Virus record (IMG/VR): IMGVR_UViG_3300042923_001178
Coordinates: 1 to 33,811 of that record
DNA length: 33,811 nucleotides
From: a virus
Reading direction: 5' to 3' (one strand)
Under the pieces are notes generated by a model. The model did not search any database and had not been told where the DNA came from. It saw only the letters and a list, made by a program, of their open reading frames with translations. Below, piece by piece: positions 6,267 through 13,387 of the stretch (its first letter is position 1; each line of letters starts with the position of its first letter). Position numbers and translations under genes: made by a program.

Positions 6267-6741
6267 AGTCAACAATGATTTAGGTGATATCTTTGAAAAA
6301 ATGATTGATCAAGGATGTTGGTACTACAGAACAAAAGAAATTGCTTTAATTGAAAAAACACCTGAACCATTTCGTGTGAAGCAGATACTCAGCGATGGTA
6401 GCATGATCGTTTATCCAATCGGGAAAGCTCAACCAGATTACAAAGGAACTCTATGGGATGGACGTGCCATTGTTTTTGAAGCAAAGATGACCACAACGGA
6501 TCGATTAAAAAAATCAGTGATCACAAAAAATCAGGCGGCGTTGTTGGATCTCCATCAAAAATTAGGAGCGATGGCAGGTGTTTGTTGCATAATCAAAAAG
6601 ACCGTTGGGTTTATCCCATGGAGTGATTGGCAGAACATGAAAGCAAAATATGGCCGTCAGTACATTATTGAAGAAGAGTTGGAAGAATATCAGGTTGCTA
6701 CGCCAGGCTACATCGATTTTCTGAAAAAAACGAATTGGTGA
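6241..6741 (+). CDS. RecU-like Holliday junction resolvase
   Basis: This 166-residue protein shows the RecU/PRFA nuclease core: QPDYKGTLWDGRAIVFEAK at residues 64-82, then KNQAALLDLH at about 96-105. Likely metal and catalytic residues are Asp66, Glu80, Lys82 and Gln98. RecU enzymes resolve four-way junctions and, in phages, process branched DNA before packaging. It starts inside the end of the previous gene with a modest AGG site. It is smaller than the host enzyme (about 200 residues), as is common for phage versions. Confidence 0.85.
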   Translation: MSSRNYQNRVNNDLGDIFEKMIDQGCWYYRTKEIALIEKTPEPFRVKQILSDGSMIVYPIGKAQPDYKGTLWDGRAIVFEAKMTTTDRLKKSVITKNQAALLDLHQKLGAMAGVCCIIKKTVGFIPWSDWQNMKAKYGRQYIIEEELEEYQVATPGYIDFLKKTNW

Positions 6742-6745
6742 TCCT

Positions 6746-7048
6746 ATGGATGAAAGAATAACCAGTTTCAAAGTAGCACGTGTCGAATTCACTATGTTTT
6801 GCGAGGTACGAGGATGGACGGTTGAGTATTTTTCTAACAATTCCAAGAATTACCGTCAATACTATGCAAGATGTTACGTTCCGGAAAAGGCAGATACCTA
6901 TCATTTTATTATTACACTTGCTGGGAAGTACTATCGCCTTCTCGGAAATAAGAAGTGGGAACCTTATGAATATGTGTATAAGCCAGCAGATGCAGGAGGT
7001 GATCAACATGAAACAGAACCAACAGGCGATGAAGCAGAAACAACATGA
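6746..7048 (+). CDS. Hypothetical early protein, 100 aa
   Basis: The start lies 4 bases after the resolvase stop, with GGTGATC ahead of it. The first 75 residues are rich in aromatic residues (YFSNNSKNYRQYYARCYVP). The last 25 are acidic and low-complexity, probably disordered. It overlaps the next gene by 41 bases in another frame. Not recognised. Confidence 0.6.
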   Translation: MDERITSFKVARVEFTMFCEVRGWTVEYFSNNSKNYRQYYARCYVPEKADTYHFIITLAGKYYRLLGNKKWEPYEYVYKPADAGGDQHETEPTGDEAETT

Positions 7049-7388
7049 AAAAAAGAAGCGTCACAGAGAACGTGCTTTTAAACTAAAACGATTGCTTTAT
7101 CTTTCTAACCTTGATGATCGAGAGATTGATGCAATAAGCGAGGAAGAGCGGGAAGCATTGCGTGTTGAACTCTGGAGAGGGGAGCAATCCCATTTGCGAA
7201 TTGTAGAGGTTCTTTATAAAGGCGAAGTGATTTTCACAGGCACTCGGAAAGACGTATGTCGGAAGTGCAAAAAAGCAAATCGAACGATGAGCGATTTATT
7301 ACGTTATGGTCATGAAGATAAACAAGGAAGGACATACCGCTATAAGGATTGGAGTGGGACCATTGACGAGGTGGTTGATTACGATTAA
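7008..7388 (+). CDS. Hypothetical basic protein with a Cys pair, 126 aa
   Basis: The start ATG is set by a near-perfect AGGAGGTGATC. Residues 1-35 are very basic and helical, likely nucleic-acid binding or disordered. The C-terminal half has the pattern Y-K-G-E...TGT...VCRKCKK...TMSDLLRYG, resembling the short beta-hairpin plus helix modules found in many Gram-positive phage proteins. The function is not known. Confidence 0.65.
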   Translation: MKQNQQAMKQKQHEKKKRHRERAFKLKRLLYLSNLDDREIDAISEEEREALRVELWRGEQSHLRIVEVLYKGEVIFTGTRKDVCRKCKKANRTMSDLLRYGHEDKQGRTYRYKDWSGTIDEVVDYD

Positions 7389-7411
7389 TCAAAATAATTG
7401 GAGGGAAATTC

Positions 7412-7714
7412 ATGAATGAGTTAGTTGAATTAGTAGAACAATGGTCAAAAGAAAAAGGATTGGATAAATCAGATTCTAGCAAACAAATGTTGAAAGTTGT
7501 CGAAGAAACTGGTGAAGTTGCAGCTGCATTAGCAAGAAACGATCGAGATGCTCTAAGAGATGGTATTGGTGATGTAGTAGTAACCTTGATCATCTTGGCA
7601 ATGCAAAATGATATGGACTTATACGAATGTTTGAATTTTGCTTATGACGAAATCAAAGGACGGACTGGAAAGATGGTCAATGGTGTTTTCGTTAAGTCCA
7701 GTGACCTGAAATAA
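7412..7714 (+). CDS. MazG-like nucleotide pyrophosphohydrolase
   Basis: This 100-residue all-alpha protein carries the MazG-type metal motif VVEETGEVAAAL (Glu31, Glu32, Glu35) followed by RDGIGDVVVTLIIL (Asp50, Asp54). Such enzymes hydrolyse NTPs or dNTPs to the monophosphate and pyrophosphate. In phages they may tune nucleotide pools or blunt (p)ppGpp-type stress signalling. Single-domain length is normal for phage members. GGAGGG precedes the ATG. Confidence 0.88.
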   Translation: MNELVELVEQWSKEKGLDKSDSSKQMLKVVEETGEVAAALARNDRDALRDGIGDVVVTLIILAMQNDMDLYECLNFAYDEIKGRTGKMVNGVFVKSSDLK

Positions 7715-7752
7715 TTCCAGAATCGGAAGAAATAAACAACTAGGAGGAAAGG

Positions 7753-7929
7753 ATGCTCAAGTTAATCACGTTAGAGAAAATTGGCTTTAACAACTCTATA
7801 AAACTAAATGATCATTTTGATCATGAAGAGAACTCGTGGATTGTACGAGCTATTTCTGGCAACCGCATTAAAGGTCGATATATTAATACTGGAGGTATTA
7901 AAGGATTTCAGCTGAAACAGAAATCATAA
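7753..7929 (+). CDS. Hypothetical small protein, 58 aa
   Basis: This short frame starts 4-5 bases after AGGAGGAAAGG, one of the strongest ribosome binding sites in the window, and ends with TAA 11 bases before the next start. It is a mixed-charge soluble peptide with a basic C-terminus. No family recognised. Confidence 0.6.
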   Translation: MLKLITLEKIGFNNSIKLNDHFDHEENSWIVRAISGNRIKGRYINTGGIKGFQLKQKS

Positions 7930-7940
7930 GCACAGCTAAA

Positions 7941-8180
7941 ATGGCTTCGATTAATTCTCTTTCGTCTCACGAAAAACGGCGCACTGTAAGGGTCGGCGAT
8001 GTGTGCGAATTGGGAGACAATGAATTTTATATCGCAAGAGAAGTAACAGAAATCAAGTACAGCTTTGTTGATGTAGTAACCAAGTTAAAAGGTTATAGCG
8101 TGACAGAATTAACACCGCTAGAAATTAAAAAACTTAAAAATCAAAGACGATTAAACGAATTGGGTTGGTCAGTCTGTTAG
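7941..8180 (+). CDS. Hypothetical protein, 79 aa
   Basis: This frame encodes a beta-rich N-terminus (RTVRVGDVCELGDNEFYIAR) and a basic helical C-terminus. There is no clear ribosome binding site before the ATG, so translation may be coupled to the preceding gene, which ends 11 bases upstream. Unknown function. Confidence 0.5.
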   Translation: MASINSLSSHEKRRTVRVGDVCELGDNEFYIAREVTEIKYSFVDVVTKLKGYSVTELTPLEIKKLKNQRRLNELGWSVC

Positions 8181-8212
8181 TGACAAAAATTACCATCTCG
8201 GAGGGATTAATA

Positions 8213-8455
8213 ATGAATGCAGAAATAATCTATGTAGCAGTCAAAGAAGATAATGGAATTGATGAAATTCGAGCGACTGAATCGAAGGAAACAGCTACTA
8301 AGTGGCTTGATGACTGGGTAAAATCTAAACGAACTGATGGTTTCGATGCAGAGGTCAAACATGAATATCTTGATTATGGACTAAAAGCGGTAGTGATGGA
8401 GGCGGAAAGTGAAGATGAAGATACTTTCTGTGTCTATAAATTAGGTGTTGAATAG
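8213..8455 (+). CDS. Hypothetical acidic protein, 80 aa
   Basis: The start ATG follows CGGAGGG at good spacing. The protein is acidic with an alpha/beta pattern (EIIYVAVKEDNGIDEIRATE) resembling small DUF-type phage accessory proteins. It is the last gene of the early operon before the reversed accessory block. Confidence 0.6.
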   Translation: MNAEIIYVAVKEDNGIDEIRATESKETATKWLDDWVKSKRTDGFDAEVKHEYLDYGLKAVVMEAESEDEDTFCVYKLGVE

Positions 8456-8487
8456 TCAGTAATCATCCAAGATAAACAAGGATTAAA

Positions 8488-8513
8488 GAAAAAAAGAAGC
8501 CATAAAGGCTTCT
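8488..8513 (-). terminator. Terminator for the minus-strand membrane-protein gene
   Basis: Read on the minus strand, AGAAGCC pairs with GGCTTCT and is followed by a run of T residues (A tract 8488-8495 on plus). It lies about 180 bp beyond the stop of the 8690-9640 gene. It also sits just after the early operon and may limit transcription both ways. Confidence 0.7.
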
Positions 8514-8584
8514 CAGGAGATTGCTGTACGATTCTTTGAAGAGATCAACAAGAATCTGATATATATATAAATACTTGTTACATT

Positions 8585-8656
8585 TTCAATCTTAATCACT
8601 GACTTACATCCATCCGACGAATTAGCAAACTAAGTTTCTTGATGTAGAAGATTGAA
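8585..8656. other. Inverted repeat in the gap before the minus-strand block
   Basis: TTCAATCTT (8585-8593) and AAGATTGAA (8648-8656) form a perfect 9-bp inverted repeat about 54 bp apart. CATC and GATG pairs lie inside. No open frame is seen here. Its role is unknown. Confidence 0.35.
8607..8627. repeat. Short direct repeat flanking the reversed accessory block, left copy
   Basis: This 21-bp element matches 10193-10213 at 19 positions and shares the core ATCCGACGAA. The two copies bracket both minus-strand genes, suggesting a recombination boundary or a site duplicated when the block entered. Confidence 0.45.
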
Positions 8657-8689
8657 CGTTTTGAAAGATGGCAGTGAATAATAATCAGA

Positions 8690-9640
8690 TTAATCTAATG
8701 GTTTTTCTTCATTTGAGTCATCATGAGAAATCGATTTTAGAGAGTCAATCAAGTTGTTTTGGTCTAAAAGTTTTTGTTCTTTTAACGTAGGGAAAGTTTT
8801 AGCTACTTCATTACTAGCAGAAATAGATGCCTCAAATCCAACGCCTTGATTTAATATTTTGTCAATATTTTCAGTAACTTTTGTCATTTGACTTATTATT
8901 TCTGCGGAAGATTCTAAATCATTTTCTTCAAGAAATTTAGTCGTTAGTTGTGTATAAACTGCTAAATTGGCATTTATTTGAGCTTCTCTAACCTGATTTC
9001 GGACTTCTTCGCTAATTTCAATGGATTCTAATTGTTTGTCAAGAGCTTTAATTTGTCTATTTCCTACTTGAGATCTTTGAACAATGCTAACCAGTTTTCC
9101 CATCAGAGAAACAGCTGCTGTTGAAATAAAAGATAAAACGATCCAATTTGTTCCTACGTCAAAATTTTCAATTGATATATCAGAGTTAAATTCTTTCAAT
9201 ACGTTCATCATTCGAAAAGTATCATACAAAGTTTCACTTATCTCTGAAAACTCCTGTAAAGAAAGTTTTCTTGAAGGAAGGCTAATAATTAAGGAGTTTT
9301 CAGCCTCTTCTTCAGAATGAAGATTAAGCTCAATAAGATCATTGACGGCGGTAGCTTTATACATCAATCTTTTTATAACTGATGAAAATTGATCAAATTT
9401 GGCTCTGTCAAAAGAAGTTTGTTCGGTAGATACATTAAAAAATAGATTATTTTTTTCAATAAATTCCTTTTCGTCTTCAAACAAACCCAATTGAAGTAAA
9501 TTTACTGCCGAGTTCCAGATTAAGTTATAGTTGGTTACTTTAAAGTGAGTGACTCCTGCACGTGTAAATTCTTCACTATTGATTTTCATTAATCCTGGTA
9601 GATTTGATTTTACAATTGATTGGATTTTTCTTAATCTCAT
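8690..9640 (-). CDS. Accessory prophage protein with central hydrophobic segment, 316 aa
   Basis: This gene is transcribed against its neighbours and has its own promoter and terminator, the layout of a moron expressed in the lysogen. The protein has a helical N-terminal part, one hydrophobic stretch at about residues 163-187 (IVLSFISTAAVSLMGKLVSI), and a long helical, probably coiled-coil C-terminal half rich in Glu, Gln and Asn. The N-terminus has no signal peptide. No enzymatic motif or family is recognised. A host-altering or phage-exclusion role is plausible from context only. AAAGGGG precedes the ATG at 7 bases. Confidence 0.75.
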   Translation of the reverse strand: MRLRKIQSIVKSNLPGLMKINSEEFTRAGVTHFKVTNYNLIWNSAVNLLQLGLFEDEKEFIEKNNLFFNVSTEQTSFDRAKFDQFSSVIKRLMYKATAVNDLIELNLHSEEEAENSLIISLPSRKLSLQEFSEISETLYDTFRMMNVLKEFNSDISIENFDVGTNWIVLSFISTAAVSLMGKLVSIVQRSQVGNRQIKALDKQLESIEISEEVRNQVREAQINANLAVYTQLTTKFLEENDLESSAEIISQMTKVTENIDKILNQGVGFEASISASNEVAKTFPTLKEQKLLDQNNLIDSLKSISHDDSNEEKPLD

Positions 9641-9661
9641 TTAAATACCCCTTTTTATTTA

Positions 9662-9690
9662 AATATACCATAGAAAGTTTGTGATGCCAC
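9662..9690 (-). promoter_or_regulatory. Probable promoter of the 316-aa gene
   Basis: On the minus strand an extended -10, TGG-TATATT (9662-9670), lies 17 bp from GTGGCA (9685-9690). The extended -10 can offset the weaker -35. It is 20 bp from the start codon. Confidence 0.45.
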
Positions 9691-9761
9691 CTCGTGACTT
9701 GTTAGAATAATTAAGATTTGTGACGCTATAAACAGCTTGGATGAGCTGCCTAAGAGATATC

Positions 9762-9787
9762 AAAAAAAGAATCCTATAAAGGATTCT
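9762..9787 (-). terminator. Terminator of the monooxygenase-like gene
   Basis: On the minus strand AGAATCC and GGATTCT arms are followed by seven T residues. The hairpin overlaps the last codons of the gene, so termination is immediate and separates it from the 316-aa gene. Confidence 0.75.
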
Positions 9788-10106
9788 CGGTTAGAAAAGG
9801 GTTTCTTGAACTTGTTATCTCTTGCAAAATAACTAATGGATCAGATATGAGCTCAAATTCTTCATCCTTTGGATATGTTACAGCGATTTCGGGCGTATAT
9901 CCTGCAAATTTTCTTATAGAGTTCATATCTTCCCAAATGGAGCATAGAAAAAAATGTGTGTATTGTCCTTGATCAACGACTTTTAAGTAGGTTTCGATAT
10001 TACCTGGTGTATTCTTGGTTTCTTCAACACCAGTTATCAGTTCATATTGATAGAATCCTTCTTTGTGTTTTAAAGGTACACAACCATGCCATGTTCTAGA
10101 AATCAT
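9774..10106 (-). CDS. Antibiotic biosynthesis monooxygenase (ABM)-like protein
   Basis: This 110-residue protein has the dimeric alpha/beta-barrel pattern of the ABM family: an N-terminal ISRTWHG strand, TKNTPGNIETYL, then THFFLCSIWEDMNSIRKFAG, and a C-terminal AVTYPKDEEFELI. Small members act as cofactor-free oxygenases or as ligand-binding proteins on small molecules. The substrate cannot be told from sequence. It is reversed relative to the lytic genes with its own promoter and terminator, so it is probably a lysogenic cargo gene of bacterial origin rather than a virion part. Confidence 0.72.
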   Translation of the reverse strand: MISRTWHGCVPLKHKEGFYQYELITGVEETKNTPGNIETYLKVVDQGQYTHFFLCSIWEDMNSIRKFAGYTPEIAVTYPKDEEFELISDPLVILQEITSSRNPFLTENPL

Positions 10107-10125
10107 AAAATCACTCCTTTAAAAA

Positions 10126-10154
10126 AGAATAGCATACATGGATTGATCAATGAA
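10126..10154 (-). promoter_or_regulatory. Probable promoter of the ABM-like gene
   Basis: On the minus strand an extended -10, TGC-TATTCT (10126-10134), is preceded at 17 bp by TTCATT (10149-10154). It lies 20 bp upstream of the start codon and its AAAGGAGTGA site. Confidence 0.4.
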
Positions 10155-10192
10155 TAATTTTTCGAAAGATTAATAAGTAGAATATAGAAAGT

Positions 10193-10213
10193 CATCTATC
10201 CGACGAAATAGCA
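10193..10213. repeat. Short direct repeat flanking the reversed accessory block, right copy
   Basis: This is the partner of 8607-8627 (19 of 21 positions identical). It lies directly upstream of the small membrane protein gene, where plus-strand gene order resumes. Confidence 0.45.
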
Positions 10214-10227
10214 GAAAGGATATGTTT

Positions 10228-10419
10228 ATGAAAAATAAATTTGTAATCTTTGCTTTCTTGGGATTAATCGCAGTATCATCTTGGCTTTCTGCATATGTGA
10301 TTTTGTCCCAATCAAAACAGATCGTGAAGCTACAAGAACAGTTGCAACATGAGCAGATGAAGTACAAGATTATTATCAATGATCCGCTGGTACGAGATGC
10401 GATGGAAAGTGGAGGATGA
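10228..10419 (+). CDS. Small membrane-anchored coiled-coil protein, 63 aa
   Basis: An N-terminal membrane segment (residues about 5-27) is followed by a Gln/Glu/Lys-rich helix likely to form a coiled coil. The ATG at 10228 has AAAGGA 7 bases upstream; an ATG at 10222 is too close. Small anchored proteins like this often sit near regulators in phages. Function unknown. Confidence 0.6.
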   Translation: MKNKFVIFAFLGLIAVSSWLSAYVILSQSKQIVKLQEQLQHEQMKYKIIINDPLVRDAMESGG

Positions 10420-10421
10420 TT

Positions 10422-10517
10422 ATGACAGTTGCAGTTTTAGGTTTCACAGGATTCGTAATGACAATGGTCGTTGCAGTAATTGTTGGAAAAAAGATGGACG
10501 AGAGGGAAGATAAATAA
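10422..10517 (+). CDS. Very small membrane peptide, 31 aa
   Basis: GGAGGATGATT precedes the ATG, two bases after the previous stop. About 22 hydrophobic residues (VAVLGFTGFVMTMVVAVIVG) are followed by a charged tail, KKMDEREDK. The tight spacing and strong site support real translation. Function unknown. Confidence 0.5.
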   Translation: MTVAVLGFTGFVMTMVVAVIVGKKMDEREDK

Positions 10518-10544
10518 AAAAAGCCACTTCCTTTTTGGAAAGTG
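10518..10544. terminator. Hairpin after the small membrane peptide genes
   Basis: CACTTCC (10525-10531) pairs with GGAAAGTG (10537-10544), with one bulge. An A tract sits on its left, so the U tract is on the minus strand. On the plus strand it would be a weak terminator before the late-regulator gene. Confidence 0.4.
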
Positions 10545-10584
10545 ACCAACGCAAGATTATTTTACCATAAAAGGAGTGGCGTTT

Positions 10585-11073
10585 GTGAGGTTTCTTTGGC
10601 TTAAAAATTATCAAGATTTAGAAGAGCAGATCCTCTTCATGAAATGGAATCTTAACAAAAGTAAGTTGGAATTAGAACGGTGGGTCAGTGGTGACTTAGC
10701 AAACGTCCGTCTTGAAAAAAACTCAAGGTCAGCTTCTTTAGAAGAGAATATTCAAGTAATTGAAAAAGAGATTGAATTACTAGAAGAACAACTAAATGAA
10801 ATGGTTCTATTGATAAAATCGTTTAAGGGATTAGACAATCAAATAATGTATTTGAAATACGTTGAGGGAATGACTTTAGAAAAAATTGCCGAAGATCTTA
10901 ACTACAGTACATCGCATATTCAAAAGAAACATACTGAATTAAGAAAAGCAATTGATTTTGTTGATGAGTATATTTTAAACAAAAATAAGTTGAAGATGAA
11001 GATATCATTGCAAGATCATCGAGAAAAGTTGCACAAAAGTTGCACTACTAATTCTAGTTTTAAACTTGATTAA
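10585..11073 (+). CDS. ArpU/DUF1492-like late transcription regulator
   Basis: This 162-residue protein has a helical N-terminus with a coiled coil (residues about 35-70) and then a sigma-70 region 4-like HTH (DNQIMYLKYVEGMTLEKIAE, followed by LNYSTSHIQKKHTELRKA). Proteins of this type switch on late genes in Gram-positive phages. It sits just before the packaging and structural genes, where such activators usually lie. The start is the GTG at 10585, 8 bases after AAGGAG; a GTG at 10576 overlaps that site. Confidence 0.78.
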   Translation: MRFLWLKNYQDLEEQILFMKWNLNKSKLELERWVSGDLANVRLEKNSRSASLEENIQVIEKEIELLEEQLNEMVLLIKSFKGLDNQIMYLKYVEGMTLEKIAEDLNYSTSHIQKKHTELRKAIDFVDEYILNKNKLKMKISLQDHREKLHKSCTTNSSFKLD

Positions 11074-11110
11074 TATGGAATATATTAATAGCGTAGAAGA
11101 AACGAGAGAT

Positions 11111-11140
11111 GGTTTATGGCTACTCACATAATCATAAACC
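11111..11140. other. Inverted repeat in the late control region
   Basis: GGTTTATG (11111-11118) and CATAAACC (11133-11140) form a perfect 8-bp dyad. It lies in the 210-bp gap after the ArpU-like gene, where no good sigma-A promoter is seen. It is a candidate activator or operator site for late transcription, by position only. Confidence 0.3.
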
Positions 11141-11187
11141 GAATGGAGGAAAGCTCCTTATCGCAAAACTTCTTTGAATAAATAGAA

Positions 11188-11254
11188 AGACAGCACATTA
11201 TTTTGAAACGAGGTGAATCACTTCAAATCAAAATTCGCTAGTGTTGTCTTTTTA
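11188..11254 (+). terminator. Large terminator hairpin before the late genes
   Basis: AGACAGCAC (11188-11196) pairs with GTGTTGTCT (11241-11249) with one mismatch, TTTTGA pairs with TCAAAA inside, and TTTTT follows. It would end early transcription before the metallopeptidase gene, so late transcription would need to start here or read through. Confidence 0.65.
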
Positions 11255-11283
11255 TATTTAATTAAATTAAAGGAGGAAATCAC

Positions 11284-11631
11284 ATGAAAGAGTTTAGCAA
11301 AGTGAATGTGTTAGGAACGCAGTATACAATTTACAAAGATACAACAGAACTCGATAAACCTTTCATTAGTGGAGCTGATGGGATCACTGACTTCACTACT
11401 AAAGAAATATTCATTGCTACCATTGATGATGGTGATCCTAATAACATGCAGGCTATGGAGCATTATGAAAAGAGAACCATAAGACATGAGCTTATTCATG
11501 CAATCTTATTTGAATCGGGTTTGGATCACAACAGCAAATGGGGAAGAGATGAAGAGTTAGTAGATTGGATTGCAATTCAATTCCCTAAGTTGTTAGCTGC
11601 ATTTAAAGCTTTAAACATTGAATCGTTTTAG
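11284..11631 (+). CDS. Phage zinc metallopeptidase-like protein
   Basis: This 115-residue protein carries HELIH (His68, Glu69, His72) in RTIRHELIHAILFESGL, and a later acidic EELVDW helix that may supply the third ligand. Small HExxH proteins are common just upstream of the packaging genes in Lactobacillales siphophages. Their substrate is unknown. AAAGGAGG precedes the ATG. Confidence 0.75.
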   Translation: MKEFSKVNVLGTQYTIYKDTTELDKPFISGADGITDFTTKEIFIATIDDGDPNNMQAMEHYEKRTIRHELIHAILFESGLDHNSKWGRDEELVDWIAIQFPKLLAAFKALNIESF

Positions 11632-11662
11632 TACCCATCTCCTAAAGAAAGGACCCTATACA

Positions 11663-11995
11663 ATGGTGTTAAGAGCAGACAGACAAGGACCCCATCGGGT
11701 AGCCTTTGAGAAGAACAAAAGGATATTGCTTAAAACTCACAACACGTGTGGCATTTGTGGTAAGCCTATTGATAAAACACTAAAGGCACCGCATCCTTTG
11801 AGTCCAGTAGTGGATCACATTGTACCAATCAATAAAGGTGGTCATCCATCAAGCATCGAAAACTTGCAACTGGCTCATTGGACATGCAACCGACAGAAGT
11901 CTGACAAGTTATATTCAATCAAAGATGAGGTACCGAAAGTTGTGGGGAACAGAAACCTTCCACAAAGCACTGATTGGGCTTCTTATGACGGTTGA
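11663..11995 (+). CDS. HNH endonuclease
   Basis: This 110-residue protein has an HNH fold: CGICGKPI and a later CN pair give the structural zinc site, and VVDHIVPINKGGHPSSIENL plus QLAHWTCNRQKSDK give the catalytic core. In cos-type phages, HNH enzymes next to the terminase genes help cut cos during packaging. The ATG at 11663 follows AAAGGA with 9-base spacing. A probable cos site lies directly downstream. Confidence 0.88.
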   Translation: MVLRADRQGPHRVAFEKNKRILLKTHNTCGICGKPIDKTLKAPHPLSPVVDHIVPINKGGHPSSIENLQLAHWTCNRQKSDKLYSIKDEVPKVVGNRNLPQSTDWASYDG

Positions 11996-12054
11996 ATAAT
12001 TTAGATACAATCATACCAAAAAGAAATTAAAAACTGATACGAGTGAAAAGAGAA

Positions 12055-12135
12055 GGGGGGATGGGTACCCCTCCGCCTTGGCGGACGAGCTTCACGCCGT
12101 CACTGTACATTTTTTCTCGCGCGACTTTTTGAAAG
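12055..12135. other. Probable cos site
   Basis: In a 150-bp gene-free gap, GC-rich DNA interrupts AT-rich surroundings: a G run, the palindrome GGGTACCC (12063-12070), the dyad CCGCC-TT-GGCGG (12073-12084), then CATTTTTTCTCGCGCGAC. Cos regions of HNH-type Gram-positive phages have this look and lie between the HNH gene and the first packaging gene. The exact nick positions cannot be given. Confidence 0.55.
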
Positions 12136-12145
12136 GAGTTAAATA

Positions 12146-13387
12146 ATGGAAATTTATGGCATTGAGTACCTAAGAAATAAGCTAGCTACTCATAAAATTC
12201 GTGTTGATTTAAGGTATAGACAATACGATATGAAGAAGAATGAATCAAGCTTCGGAATCACAATTCCACCTGAAATAAGAAAAAGATATCGATCAGTTTT
12301 AGGATGGTGTGCCAAAGGGGTGGATTCTTTGGCTGATCGTTTAGTTTTTCGTGAATTTGAACATGATGACTTTGAGGTAAATGAAATTTTTGAAGCTAAT
12401 AATCCGGATGTATTTTTTGATAGCTTGGTTTTGTCATCTTTGATTGCTTCTTGTTCTTTCGTTTATATTTCAAGGGGTGAAGGAGAAATACCTAGATTAC
12501 AAATAATTGAAGCGAGCAATGCAACAGGCATAATTGATCCAATTACTGGTTTGCTAACTGAGGGGTACGCAGTTCTCGAAAGAGATAAAGATGGAAAGCC
12601 ATCTATCGAAGCATATTTTCTGCCTGGTATAACTCATTACTATTATGCTGATGAAAATATACCGGATGAACCTATCGAACATAGTTTTGATTATCCATTA
12701 TTAGTGCCGGTAATTCATCGGCCAGATGCAGTTCGGCCATTTGGTCGTTCTCGTATTACACGATCAGGTATGTATTACCAATCATACGCAAAACGTACAC
12801 TAGAACGTGCAGATATCACCGCAGAATTTTACTCATTTCCGCAAAAATATGTTTTAGGAACAGATCAAGATTCAGAACCATTGGATACTTGGAAGGCAAC
12901 AATTTCGGCGATGCTTGAATTTACTAAAGGTGAAGACGGTGGCAGCCCTACAGTTGGTCAATTCACGACTTCTAGCATGACACCATTTACAGAGCAATTA
13001 AAAACTGCAGCGGCTGGGTTTGCTGGTGAGACAGGACTTACATTGGATGATTTGGGATTTGTTTCTGATAATCCGTCATCGGTTGAAGCGATTCGGGCTA
13101 GTCATGAAAATTTAAGGCTAGCTGGGCGTAAAGCACAACGATCGTTAGGTTCCGGAATATTGAATGTAGCATTTATTGCTGCTTGTTTACGTGATGATTA
13201 CCCCTATTTTAGATATCAATTTGCAAAAACAATTCCCAAATGGGAACCATTGTTTGAAGCTGATGCCAATACACTCACGTTGATTGGCGATGGTGCGATT
13301 AAATTGAATCAAGCAATTCCAGGTTATATCAATAGTGAAATAATTAGAGATTTAACTGGAATAAAAGGTGGCGATAGTAATGGATAA
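12146..13387 (+). CDS. Portal protein (SPP1 gp6-like)
   Basis: This 413-residue protein forms the dodecameric DNA channel at the capsid vertex. The family pattern is visible: RPFGRSRITRSGMYYQSYAK followed by RTLERADITAEFYSFPQKYVLG at about residues 190-235, and a C-terminal region with conserved NPSSVEAIRASHENL. It is shorter than SPP1 gp6 but similar to many siphophage portals. AAAGGAG precedes the ATG. It is unusual in coming before the large terminase gene. Confidence 0.88.
   Translation: MEIYGIEYLRNKLATHKIRVDLRYRQYDMKKNESSFGITIPPEIRKRYRSVLGWCAKGVDSLADRLVFREFEHDDFEVNEIFEANNPDVFFDSLVLSSLIASCSFVYISRGEGEIPRLQIIEASNATGIIDPITGLLTEGYAVLERDKDGKPSIEAYFLPGITHYYYADENIPDEPIEHSFDYPLLVPVIHRPDAVRPFGRSRITRSGMYYQSYAKRTLERADITAEFYSFPQKYVLGTDQDSEPLDTWKATISAMLEFTKGEDGGSPTVGQFTTSSMTPFTEQLKTAAAGFAGETGLTLDDLGFVSDNPSSVEAIRASHENLRLAGRKAQRSLGSGILNVAFIAACLRDDYPYFRYQFAKTIPKWEPLFEADANTLTLIGDGAIKLNQAIPGYINSEIIRDLTGIKGGDSNG

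Noticed and set aside
8165-8212. Longer start for the 8213-8455 gene
   Set aside because: It overlaps the previous gene and lacks a ribosome site; CGGAGGG clearly marks the ATG at 8213.
8690-10106. Insertion sequence carrying the two reversed genes
   Set aside because: No transposase and no terminal inverted repeats were seen; only a short imperfect direct repeat flanks the block.
11188-11254. Riboswitch before the late genes
   Set aside because: The fold is a simple long hairpin with a U tract and lacks any recognised aptamer motif; a terminator explains it.
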